The notes under the pieces were generated by a model. The model was given only the letters and a program-made list of their open reading frames with translations, did not search any database and was not told the DNA's origin. From Sipunculus nudus (Eukaryota > Annelida > Sipuncula > Golfingiida > Sipunculidae): a DNA stretch of 64,000 nucleotides. Made by a program: the position numbers and the translations under genes. The stretch is from NCBI GenBank assembly GCA_026874595.1, contig CM049309.1, forward strand, positions 9,823,076 through 9,887,075, written 5' to 3'. Positions 48,301 to 55,642 of the stretch are shown piece after piece (the first letter of the stretch is position 1; each line of letters starts with the position of its first letter).

Positions 48301-51300
48301 TAGTGGTGTCCTCTTACTTTTATCCTTGACATTGCCTTTTGGGTCATCCGGGACATCCAGAGATTTTGTCGGAGCTGGATTGTTGGAGTTGTTAAGTGGT
48401 GGGGTCATGTTTTGAGCTGCTGGCAAATCTGGATTTAATTTTCTCCAGTTTTCTACCAATGTTGTATCTAGGATTTCAGCAAACTCTTCTTGGTCTGTCT
48501 CCATCAGGGCTTTAATCAATGACTCCATCACCTTTGGTCCATTGTGCTTTAGAGTTTTAAATAAATATTTTGCCTTTTCTTGCCTCACTGGAATTGCCTG
48601 AAATAACAAGAAATGCAGTAACGGTGAAAATTCTCATGACAGAATTCAGTTTAAGGCAAATATTCAAATGAATTTTAATCTAAACTTTCAAAGTTTAAAA
48701 AAACATAAAAAATGTGGCTATTACAAATATAAAAGTCAGGTTTATTGGCCTGTATTTCTATATGAGCCCAGGCCACTAAAAAGTGATTTTTACTCACTGG
48801 ATGTTTAAAATGACTTGGTTTAAATATAAATGTTTGCTATTGCATACTACAAACTAACAAAAACAAGAGCACTGCAAATGTGCATACTATGCCTGTATTA
48901 TGTCTTGTGACCCTAGACCTCATTAAATATTCCTGAATTTTGCTGGGAATTAAATTCAGGTGAGAAACTGTATTCATCAATATTTATACTGAGCTTTTAT
49001 GAATATTCATACAATCACAGTGCCACCAAAGTCTAGTGACCTAAGACCTAATTAAATATGCATGGATTTTGACAGGAATTGAACTAAGGTGGGTTGCTAT
49101 ATTGATTAATATTTCTGTTGAGTTTCATCAAAATTAACATAATAACTGATAAGTTATTGCAGCAACACCGCAAAGTAGCCTCGTGACCTCTGACCTCCTT
49201 GTATATGCTTGGATTTTGCCTATAATTGAATTTGGGTGAGATAATTTATTGGTAAGTAATTACGGTGAGTTTTGTGAAAATCCATCAAAGCAATGGTAGG
49301 TTATCAAGGCGAAACTATAAGTTAATGGACAGACAGTGAGGATACCATAATACGTCCCATCATAGACAGGTGTATAATTAAGTGAATTTCATTAATACAT
49401 ATAATATATGATGTATAACATGAAAAATGACTGCGTTATAAACAATCCTATTTTTGTGCCAGGCCAAGTTCATTTAAGTAGCTGGAGTGAATATACTAGG
49501 TACATATAATATAAGATATTTGTCTGTATTATGCTGTAAAATTAAAACACCACAGCACAGCGTGTCATAATACACTATCATACACTGATCTGTTTTGGAA
49601 GAACACAATGATCACCACATGCATTTTATGAAGATGACATTCCTATTGATGAAAAAATAGAAGCTGACACACCACAAACAGTTCCAAACATTTCTGATCA
49701 CAATGAAGTCATTTTAATAGCATCCACTCGTAACATCTAGTATAGTTTTCTACTGGTAGTATTATATGTATTTGAAGTTAACAAATAAGGTAGGCCTATC
49801 TCATTTTATTCTTGCTGTGTTAACTTCCTCAATATTGCATTTTGAAAATATTTTTTAAAATTAAATATATTTTGTTTGAGGTATATTTTTTTCATTTAAA
49901 AAATATTGCATGTTTCACTTTTTGCAAGGGTTCGTGATCTTATCACAGAGTAAGCTACTCAATGTATATCCCTTGTTATATTAATCATTTAATTTTCACA
50001 AAATCTTATCAAATTGACCAACCAAAAAAATACATTGAAAATCTTGGGAATGGTTATCCTTGTTCATTACTGGCAGATCATTTAAAGATCATTATTTTCT
50101 TATATTATCAATACATATATTTGCTTTAAGGAAAACATAAGGCAAAAAAACAAAGGCTGGGTTCTCAGGCTCTTTTTTTCATAAATAGTGCTAGGGCGAT
50201 TTTTTTACTTTTTTGTATGTTTCAATTAAAAATGTCACATGATCAGGAGAAAGCATGATAATAGTAACAAATTTTTTGCTAAACAGGTAAATGCACTGTA
50301 CAACAAAGGAAATCTAATCAAAATTATATTATTTTATCTTCTTAAGAGAAATGTCCCAGCAGCTGGCGCTCAAAAAAGGTAAGTTTCTATTGAAAATCAA
50401 AATAAAAATTTTTGATGCAGGGGTTAAAATTGACCCATGCAGTGCCTGAAAACCCTTCCTCCCTTTTTTTGGCCTAAAATGTATGTTATTATATAAAAGA
50501 CCAATCATTTGCCTATTTATCATTTATAATGACACTACGGATAACACAGATGATATGTCAACAAGGGCAGCGCAAAGTTGATCATTCCCTCCCACAGGGC
50601 ATAATTAGGATGGGTGTATTACACAGTCTGAAAATAAGGAACGCAGCTCTCTGGCCTTGACCTTTGCTCCTGTGACCTCAAACTATAAATAGGGTTCTTC
50701 ATCCATGGGTGGGTGAGCCATAAAAGCAAGATGACACTGACAGGTGTTGGTCAAACAATTTGACCTAAAATGGGTTCACAAGCTTTTTCAAGAAGTGGGC
50801 GCTGTGGCTGTGACCTTTGACCCTGTGGGTTTTCCATCCATATGTAGGTGACCCATATTTACAAGATGAAAGGTTTTGGTCAAACTGTTTGGCTTGATAT
50901 TTTTCCACAAGCTTTTTCAAGAAGTGGGCCCTGTGGCCGTGACCTTTTCCCTGTGACCTCAAAATCAATTGGGGTCTTTATCAATGGGTGGTCGAGCCAT
51001 TTGTCCAAACTGAAAGGTTTTGGTCACACAGTTTGGCTTTAAATGGGTCCACAACTTTTCTCAATAAGTGAGCCCTGTGACCGTGACCTTTGACCCCGTG
51101 ACCTCAAAATTGACAGGGTTCTTTATCTATGGGTGGGTGAGCCATATGTGCAAGATGAAAGGTTTAGGTCAAACAGTTTGGCTTGCAATTGTTCCACAAG
51201 CCAATTCCAGAAGGACAGACAGACGCACGAACAGATGCCTTATTACATCCCCTTCAAACTTTGTTGCGAGGGGATAGAGAACTGTTTACCTGTGCGTTTA

Positions 51301-51598
51301 TTATTCACTAAGGTTATTTTTTTCACAATAATTTCCTTTTTTAGAACATTGCAAATTGGAAATCATTAACTGAAACAAAAAGCAAACCACAGTATTTTGA
51401 AAAGGCACTTAACCACAAAATAATCCAGATTATATAAAGCATTTTAACTATAATACTGAAACTTACCTCTAGTTTATCATACTGATGCTCAAGCAGAGCT
51501 CCATCTGCCAGCAAATGAGTGACAAAGAGCTGACTAAGGTCCACGTCTTGTAGCCTCAAAAAATTTGTCGTTATGGCCCTCTGGTGTGCCTTGCTCAT
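32171..51598 (-). CDS. CARD-containing initiator caspase (caspase-2/9-like), eight exons
   Basis: Joining eight exons in order (51598-51467, 48597-48318, 43560-43487, 41682-41488, 40292-40073, 38763-38575, 32777-32668, 32278-32171) gives 1308 bases, 435 residues and a stop, with every junction GT/AG and in phase. Residues 1 to ~90 form a CARD (helical, words FVTHLLADGAL and VMESLIKALMETDQEEFAEIL), the domain that recruits initiator caspases to adaptor platforms. Residues ~160-300 are the p20 subunit with pocket Arg197 (FRDGS), catalytic His255 (SHG) and catalytic Cys298 (QACQG). Residues ~345-435 are p10 with AYSTVP, Arg369 and GTW. The end (YFLPGYKST) resembles the caspase-2 C-terminus, and the length is near caspase-2 (~450). 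QACQG is the pentapeptide of caspase-8/10, whereas CARD caspase-2 has QACRG. A 5' untranslated exon is likely. Orthology to caspase-2 is an inference. Confidence 0.93.
32668..32777 (-). CDS. Caspase exon 7: p10 core
   Basis: Encodes DYLSVRMISLGTWFIREI and a following helix with LAELMRR. It matches the p10 groove sequence (Y-x-S-x-R and G-S-W, here G-T-W). Acceptor TTTCAG, donor GTAAGA. It is separated from exon 6 by a 5.8-kb intron filled with repeats. Confidence 0.93.
32870..33345 (+). repeat. Interspersed repeat family F3, copy 2
   Basis: In caspase intron 7. Starts ACAAGAGCACCGCAAATG, contains three ~150-base monomers with CTGACCTCATTAAATATGC words, and ends near a CATTATGAAGG word after a short 'ggacagacgg' run. 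It is the same ~500-base family as 48862-49375 and the interrupted copy at 8815-10158. Confidence 0.75.
33346..34021. other. Intron sequence without recognised feature
   Basis: Caspase intron sequence. A 62-codon frame (33478-33666) and an 86-codon frame (33754-34014) show no recognised similarity and lack paired splice sites of matching phase. Confidence 0.5.
34022..36860 (-). repeat. Family F1, copy 2 (5'-truncated, interrupted)
   Basis: Minus-strand copy of the right half of F1, from the AGGCCTACAGG end word at 34026 to sequence equivalent to about 7790 in copy 1. Units carrying GTGGCGCCACC or variants occur near 34592, 34773 and 35053, with 'atttcagaccaatac' and 'cctgagatatgag' words every ~150 bases. 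An array-bearing segment with its own inverted ends (35224-36310) interrupts it. All of it lies in caspase intron 6. Confidence 0.7.
35224..36310. repeat. Array-bearing insert with 13-base inverted ends
   Basis: GTATCCCCAGACA at 35224-35236 and its exact complement TGTCTGGGGATAC at 36298-36310 bound 1087 bases. They enclose about three units of ~180 bases with TGACCTTGACCTTTGACC-type words and 'ccccaaaat.aat.gggtcttc' words. The flanks on both sides are F1 sequence. No target duplication is evident, so it could be a mobile element or a foldback part of F1. Confidence 0.5.
36861..37800. repeat. Tandem array of TGACCT half-site units
   Basis: Degenerate units of ~150-180 bases, each with a core like TGACCTTGACCTTTGACC followed by 'catgaccccaaaatc' and 'gt.cttgct' or 'ttggcag' words. 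Cores lie near 36890, 37017, 37152, 37307, 37441 and 37584. The array ends in a GACA microsatellite (37718-37767) and a short unique tail. Confidence 0.75.
37718..37767. repeat. (GACA)n microsatellite
   Basis: About 50 bases of GACA repeats with two GACAAACA variants, located at the end of the half-site array. Other copies of such arrays in this window also end in short 'gacagacagac' runs (51213, 51785). Confidence 0.9.
38575..38763 (-). CDS. Caspase exon 6: p20/p10 linker and p10 start
   Basis: Starts by completing the Ser codon after QACQG, then KKTPGVV, a long acidic linker with several Asp and Glu (MTIEDEVKNREVEENG) where inter-subunit cleavage is expected, then p10 beginning NFYVAYSTVP. 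The donor GTACCA is non-optimal but gives the right phase into exon 7, where an alternative later GT does not. Confidence 0.9.
38826..38879. repeat. (TA)n microsatellite
   Basis: About 54 bases of alternating TA with one interruption, in caspase intron 5 just beyond exon 6. Open frames across it are artefacts of the repeat. Confidence 0.95.
39270..39302. repeat. (TC)n microsatellite
   Basis: A pyrimidine tract of mostly TC dinucleotides, in caspase intron 5. Confidence 0.9.
40073..40292 (-). CDS. Caspase exon 5: catalytic His and Cys
   Basis: Encodes the helix ELLTKLKMEQ, then YDSFVIIIMSHGKKGG with catalytic His255 and KPKMIFVQACQG with catalytic Cys298. The donor GTAAGT follows in phase 1. 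Acceptor CTTTTAG at 40293-40295. Confidence 0.95.
40512..41035. mobile_element. Miniature DNA transposon, AGTCTGTTTCA family
   Basis: Inverted ends AGTCTGTTTCA (40512) and TGAAACAGACT (ending 41035), with further similarity inward (TCCACCTGTTTT against AAAAACAGGTAGA). About 524 bases, in caspase intron 4. A third end of the family begins at 63893 (AGTCTGTTTCATGAGCC) with the same inner word TCCACCTG and runs off the window. No transposase. Flanking T/A bases are compatible with a TA or TTA target but are not decisive. Confidence 0.65.
41488..41682 (-). CDS. Caspase exon 4: p20 start
   Basis: Sixty-five codons, phase 0 at both ends. YKMTSSPRGRAIII is the usual first strand of the caspase fold. 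FRDGSEHDV holds the substrate-pocket Arg (197) and the conserved G-S-x-x-D. ELGFEVDIWP matches the next conserved strand. Confidence 0.93.
41912..41986. repeat. Short inverted repeat
   Basis: AAGCCCGCTTATTGTCA and its near complement TGACATTATGCGGGCTT (15 of 17 matching) enclose about 40 bases. Probably the paired ends of a collapsed DNA transposon. Confidence 0.55.
43487..43560 (-). CDS. Caspase exon 3: linker
   Basis: Seventy-four bases between TTTTTTCAG and donor GTGAGT, encoding IDQKISIKIHNIDTTEAKLL and SEDQ, the segment leading into p20. Chosen because it is the only spot between exons 2 and 4 with both splice sites and the phases needed (1 in, 0 out). Confidence 0.75.
43639..44064. mobile_element. 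Tc1/mariner-like miniature element
   Basis: Ends CTGTGGTTGG and CAACCACAG are inverted and flanked by TATA on both sides, fitting a TA target duplication. Just inside both ends are 'ttcgcga' words (near 43669 and 44013). 426 bases, no coding capacity, in caspase intron 2 next to exon 3. Confidence 0.7.
44206..44670. repeat. Decayed hAT-like element with 'atattg' words
   Basis: Begins GGGCTGGGTATTGCC and contains many 'atattgc', 'atattgtga' and 'caatatt' words at both ends (44215-44290 and 44605-44670). GGGCTGGGTATTG is a common hAT terminal sequence. The right terminal inverted repeat is no longer readable. Confidence 0.45.
44694..48280 (-). repeat. Interspersed repeat family F1, copy 3 (longest)
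   Basis: A full-length minus-strand copy in caspase intron 2, from the AGGCCTACAGGCCT word at 44695 to TTAGCGAACC (complement ends at 48280). It carries more palindrome-bearing monomers than copy 1: GGTGGCGCCACC at 45035, 45184, 45587, 45736, 46132 and 47791, with variants near 45312, 45455 and 46256. Spacing in the main array is about 130-150 bases. The 'cctgagatatgag' and 'atgcaaaatttcag' words mark each monomer. The 'gttcactcag' cluster corresponds to ~46380-46660. Its end is 30 bases from caspase exon 2. Confidence 0.8.
48318..48597 (-). CDS. Caspase exon 2: CARD second half and linker
   Basis: Acceptor TTTCAG and donor GTAAGA bound 280 bases. The first ~45 codons complete the CARD (AIPVRQEKAKYLFKTL and following). 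The rest is a Pro/Asn/Asp-rich linker with Asp residues (VPDDPKG) that could serve as a prodomain cleavage site. Ends in phase 1. Confidence 0.9.
48862..49375 (+). repeat. Interspersed repeat family F3, copy 3
   Basis: Starts AACAAGAGCACTGCAAATG and holds three monomers with GACCTCATTAAATAT or GACCTAATTAAATATGCATG words. Ends near 'ggataccataatacg' after a 'ggacagacag' word. Lies in caspase intron 1. Confidence 0.75.
49376..50589. other. Caspase intron 1, mostly unremarkable
   Basis: AT-rich intron sequence. The one item noted is a 43-codon plus-strand frame ending in TAG at 49738-49740, with the word KIEADTPQTVPNI. Its resemblance to a caspase subunit linker is too weak to annotate. Confidence 0.5.
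50590..51262. repeat. Tandem array of TGACCT half-site units, second subfamily
   Basis: About four units of ~130-150 bases in caspase intron 1. Each has a TGACCTTTGACCC-type core (near 50655, 50809, 50938, 51082), then 'tgacctcaaaat' and 'atgggtggg.gagccat', then 'atgaaaggttt.ggtcaaac.gtttggct'. The array ends in an imperfect 'gacagacgcacgaacagatgc' tail. It shares cores with 36861-37800, but the spacer text differs. Confidence 0.75.
51467..51598 (-). CDS. Caspase exon 1: CARD, first half
   Basis: Forty-four codons beginning MSKAHQRAIT and ending YDKLE before donor GTAAGT (phase 0). The Met was chosen because CARD helix 1 starts here in caspase-9-type proteins. An acceptor AG lies at 51613-51614, so the exon may extend to 51612 with a short leader. 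Contains CARD helices 1-3. Confidence 0.88.
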
Positions 51599-52106
51599 CT
51601 TATATGGATCATCTGAAGCCTACAAATTGCATAACACAAACAAGATAATCAGAGACCCTGACCCTGCTGCCATCTGGTGAGTGAAGGGTGAACAACATAA
51701 TCTGTGAAAGACAGATATTGCAGAGCCCTACTTTGTGTAAAAATTTCATGTAGAACTGTGCTGTCGTTTCTGAGTAAGAGGTCTGGACAGACGTACAGAC
51801 AGACACACAGGCCTTAATGCAATATCCTTGCCCTTTCCTTCACAGCAAAAAAAGTACATAATATAGAGCTGATCCAGTTGAACCTGGTGGTTACAGGCTT
51901 TATATACATCTCTGCATTTAGCTCAGATCTGCATATTTTCCTAATTTGGTATTACCAGCATTAACCATTACCATTGTGCAGATTTACAACAGTAGCCAAA
52001 TAATGTATATTTCTCTAATATTTTCACAAAATATGATATGGAAATCACAAAAAAATAAATACAGCATGTGAAAGAGAACAAGTGAGCTGGCCTGACTGTT
52101 TCAGCC

Positions 52107-52115
52107 AGCAGTGTA
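52107..52115. other. 9-bp target duplication, left copy
   Basis: AGCAGTGTA, repeated exactly at 54242-54250 on the other side of the long-TIR element. Confidence 0.85.
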
Positions 52116-53015
52116 GGGTCGGACTTTTTACCAACGGCCACCAACGGCTACCAACGGCGACCAGGTGTTACCGACAGCCAAACCAAAATACCGACGGCCA
52201 CCTTATTTTCACCGTTTACATGGTTTTTGCATGCTGTGAATCTAGTAAATAGGGATCACACAGAAATACAGAGAGCAAACAGGAATTTCAATTTATTTTA
52301 CCTTATCACTTATTTCAAATAAAATTTTCAGTCCCAATAATAAATCTTGCTAGGTATTAATCGCGAATGGAGTGATTACAGTTTTTTTAGGTGTCCCAAC
52401 GGTGGTTCAATAATTATGTGAATTCATTAATCATTAACTGATGTAAGGGCAAAATATATTTTTGTGGGTTTAACTTTTACCTCTGTATTATCAAGCAATG
52501 GTTTCTGTTTTACAGTTTTTTAGGTTTTCCAAAAGAGGTTTAATAATGTTGTGAATTAAATTTTAATTTGTTGTATACGCAAAATGTACCTGAGTGTGTT
52601 AAACTTTTCACCGGTGTATGTATTATTAAGTTTTCTGATTTAATCCTGACAGAGAGCATGGCTTCTGGACAAACACAGTTAAATCTTGTCACTTGGCAAA
52701 CAAACGGTCCAGATAGGTGCTAACTATCAACCAAAGACTAATTAGGTAGGCGTAAGTGTGCGGGTTACGTAACTCTAGCCCTCTCCTGGTCATGCATCAA
52801 CGAAATGCAAGGTTCAATGCACTGAAAGTGCGCAAAGACGTTTTCTCTCACCTGGGACTCAACTGTTAATCAATACACAATTATCCCATGTAAATACGCT
52901 ACCTTATAATGAACTATGTTTTCTTATTATATTTTGTATTTACAATTTCTGGCACGCAGATCAGTTCACTCAGCTGCATATATTTATACCCAATAACTGC
53001 TTATCTTTGTATATG

Positions 53016-53034
53016 AGAGAGAGAGAGAGAGAGC
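53016..53034. repeat. (GA)n microsatellite
   Basis: A short run of GA dinucleotides inside the long-TIR element. Confidence 0.85.
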
Positions 53035-53316
53035 GACCAACTTTGCTGGTTGAGTGTTCTCTTTTCACAGTCCAAAAGTGTCTAACTATTATATCTTCCT
53101 GTGAGAATATGCATGACATCATGTCACTTAACTAATTCCTGTATAAAAAACAGTCGGTCAAAGGCCTTAGTAAATGAATGTTTACATGTAATTAATTAAA
53201 ATGGACACTGCACATGCATCAAACTTGCTGGCTCTGATATTTATATATATATATATATAAATGAAATGGCATACACAGAAAATCCATCTATAAACAATGA
53301 ACCAGCATGGCTATTC

Positions 53317-53324
<8 letters not shown>

Positions 53325-53372
<48 letters not shown>
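53325..53372. repeat. (TA)n microsatellite
   Basis: About 48 bases of TA repeats on the left side of the hairpin-bearing insert in the long-TIR element. A shorter TA run lies at 53238-53260. Confidence 0.95.
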
Positions 53373-53376
<4 letters not shown>

Positions 53377-53436
53377 GGTAGTGTTACCCTCCGATATAAA
53401 GTGCTCTATGGCCTTCAGACTAGGCCAGAGCGGTAT

Positions 53437-53548
53437 AACTCTGAAGAAAAACAACACTGTTTATTTTCGAACCACATTCACCTGATGATCGGGTCGCATC
53501 CCATGAAACAGACTGTTGTGAATTAACAGTGTTGTTTTTCTTCAGAGT

Positions 53549-53549
<1 letters not shown>
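53437..53549. repeat. Hairpin insert between (TA)n tracts with hammerhead-like core
   Basis: Perfect 25-base inverted repeats (53437-53461 and 53525-53549) enclose 63 bases containing CTGATGA (53482-53488) and GAAAC (53505-53509), separated by a GGG/CCC stem. CTGATGA-stem-GAAA is the core order of hammerhead ribozymes, which occur in the terminal regions of Penelope-like retroelements. Here the stem next to the core is poorly paired, so activity is doubtful. Both sides are (TA)n, a common neighbourhood of such elements. Confidence 0.5.

Positions 53550-53550
<1 letters not shown>

Positions 53551-53624
<74 letters not shown>
53551..53624. repeat. (TA)n microsatellite
   Basis: About 74 bases of uninterrupted TA repeats. 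Apparent Ile/Tyr-rich frames here come from the repeat. Confidence 0.95.
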
Positions 53625-53626
<2 letters not shown>

Positions 53627-54241
53627 AAACGATCCTAGAATGCGAAACATTTTGAGCATGCATGATAATTAAAAGCCTTTCTGTTGAATGTGAGGTAATT
53701 ATAAATATTGTGTTCTATTTTCATCAAAATAACCATTATATTCTGTATTATGTTTTCATTATTTATTGCTTTAATTGCATTTCTGCTTAAGTAAGGGTGT
53801 TATGTGGCAAATGCATGGATAAGGTGTGTGTGGGTAATGTGTGGGTGTGTGCAGGTGTGATAAATTCATATAAGTGAGCCTGTCATCAAAATTAAGGAGT
53901 TTAAAAATATAGATAAACTATTTACAGCCCTGTGATATGAATTTCCCAGTAGAGGTACCCCAGTATACCTGACCGTCTGTAATTCTATATGGCTCGTTAC
54001 ACATTAAATAATGATAAATTCTAATGCATGTGGACCTAAAATCTATTTTCACCACATGCAGCATGTATTGGATGCACATAAGGTGGCCGTCGTTATCCTT
54101 TTTGGCTGTCGGTATTTCAATATTGCAATAAACAGTGAAAATAAGGTGGCCGTCAGTATTTCGGTTTGGCCGTCGGTAACACATATTGGCCGTCGGTGGC
54201 CGTCGGTAGCCGTCAGTGGCTTTCGGTAAAAAGTCCGACCG

Positions 54242-54561
54242 AGCAGTGTACATCATCACTGATTACCTCCCGGCCTACCCAACTGAAATGTCATGCATGC
54301 ACCTCCCAGGTTGAAACAATCACCACATGGGTAATCAGTGGTAAGGTCACTATGATAGGCACCAAACACATAGAGTCAGAAGTTTTAAGAGCAAGTCCTG
54401 CATAGACTCAGGCTGGCCAAAGGTAAACTGACAAAAAAAAGAGAGTGCTCCGGAAAAAAGAGGCTACGTCTTTGAAATAAAGATTAAAAAAAAGAGTAAA
54501 ATAAGTGTCAATTTCCCATTTTTTATCACTGACTGAATAATGATGTGCTTCACATAGCACA

Positions 54562-54611
<50 letters not shown>

Positions 54612-55201
54612 CATATCATTCCGAAAGTCAGAAATATACATGGCACACATCCCAATTCATGAAGATGAGGGCATTTTTCACATATTGTGACACATGCTGG
54701 AAATTTGCACACAAAAAATACCAAAATGTCCTATCTTGTTCTAAGTTGAATTAAAGCAGGAGAGATATTGCATATATCGGAATTCTTTAATGAAAAAAAA
54801 AAGAGGAAAAAAGAACAGCTGAAAAAAAGTGAAAGAGTAATTAGCGTCATTTTTAGGAAATAAATAAAACGCGACTCTTCGAAAAAAAAAAGTGATTCGG
54901 CAGGCCTGGTTGACTGTTTGTATGCACACTGCCACTACTTAAATTGCTCTAGATAAATGAAGGCAGTGGCCAATGGCTCTGGATATACTACAGAGCCAAA
55001 ACTGGGTCTATAATTTTAGGATGATATCACTGCACTCTCTTTGCACAGTATATATAGAAATAGTATAAAATATCTTAGACTTTATTAAATATTCCCAAAT
55101 TATTTTTGTTTGACATGTATTTATAATCGATGTACAATTCCTATTAGAGAGAGTGGTTAACTCACAAGTAAAAACCACAACAATTAAATTTTAACTGGAA
55201 G
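54242..55201. other. AT-rich spacer with (TA)n tract
   Basis: Holds the right copy of the target duplication (54242-54250), a TA tract at 54566-54606 and several A-rich runs (54795-54895). No gene is recognised. Confidence 0.6.
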
Positions 55202-55282
55202 TCTATATATTATAACATTGATGAAGCAGAAGAACTGCTAGCCACCGTGACCAAGGGTGACTATGAAATGTTAGATATATCT
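55202..55282 (+). CDS. Weak internal exon candidate
   Basis: Twenty-seven codons between an AG (GGAAG, with a poor pyrimidine tract) and a good donor GTGAGT, phase 0 at both ends. The peptide includes DEAEELLATVTKGDYEMLDI, amphipathic and coding-like. No partner exon was found and the acceptor is weak, so this may be chance. Confidence 0.25.
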
Positions 55283-55609
55283 GTGAGTACCCTCACTCAC
55301 CATTTGTATTTGTTTGCTTAGGAAGATGAAAACTCCTTTTCTCCAATTCCCAAAAATTTCAATTTTTAAACCTATAATTATCTCAAATGCCAGTCAGATC
55401 ACCATTCCCTATTACCAACTGTGCTTTGTGAACTGCTTGTTGTCTCACTGTTATGCTTGTGTCAGCCTATTGGGAAATACCCACATTCACTTTATTTTAC
55501 CATTCCTTTTGATTTATAACGCCATTTATAACCGAAAGATGTGAAAGAGGGGATTACCAGCGTTGACCGGTGTAATATGACTTGTAGGCATATTAGGACT
55601 CTTTTTTCC

Positions 55610-55642
<33 letters not shown>

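Larger units (their letters stand above)
52116..54241. mobile_element. Long-TIR non-autonomous DNA element, Mutator-like by structure
   Basis: The 2126-base element has inverted ends of at least ~100 bases: GGGTCGGACTTTTTACC at the left and GGTAAAAAGTCCGACCG at the right. The TIRs contain ~10-base subrepeats built on ACCGACGGCC or ACCAACGGCC. A perfect 9-bp target duplication (AGCAGTGTA) flanks it. Long TIRs with 9-bp duplications are the signature of Mutator-like elements; Merlin (8-9 bp) is the main alternative. No transposase frame is present. The interior is AT-rich, with three (TA)n tracts and a hairpin (53437-53549). Confidence 0.8.

Noticed and set aside
53266-53659. Open frames rich in Ile-Tyr on both strands
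   Set aside because: They are translations of (TA)n microsatellites and have no protein meaning.
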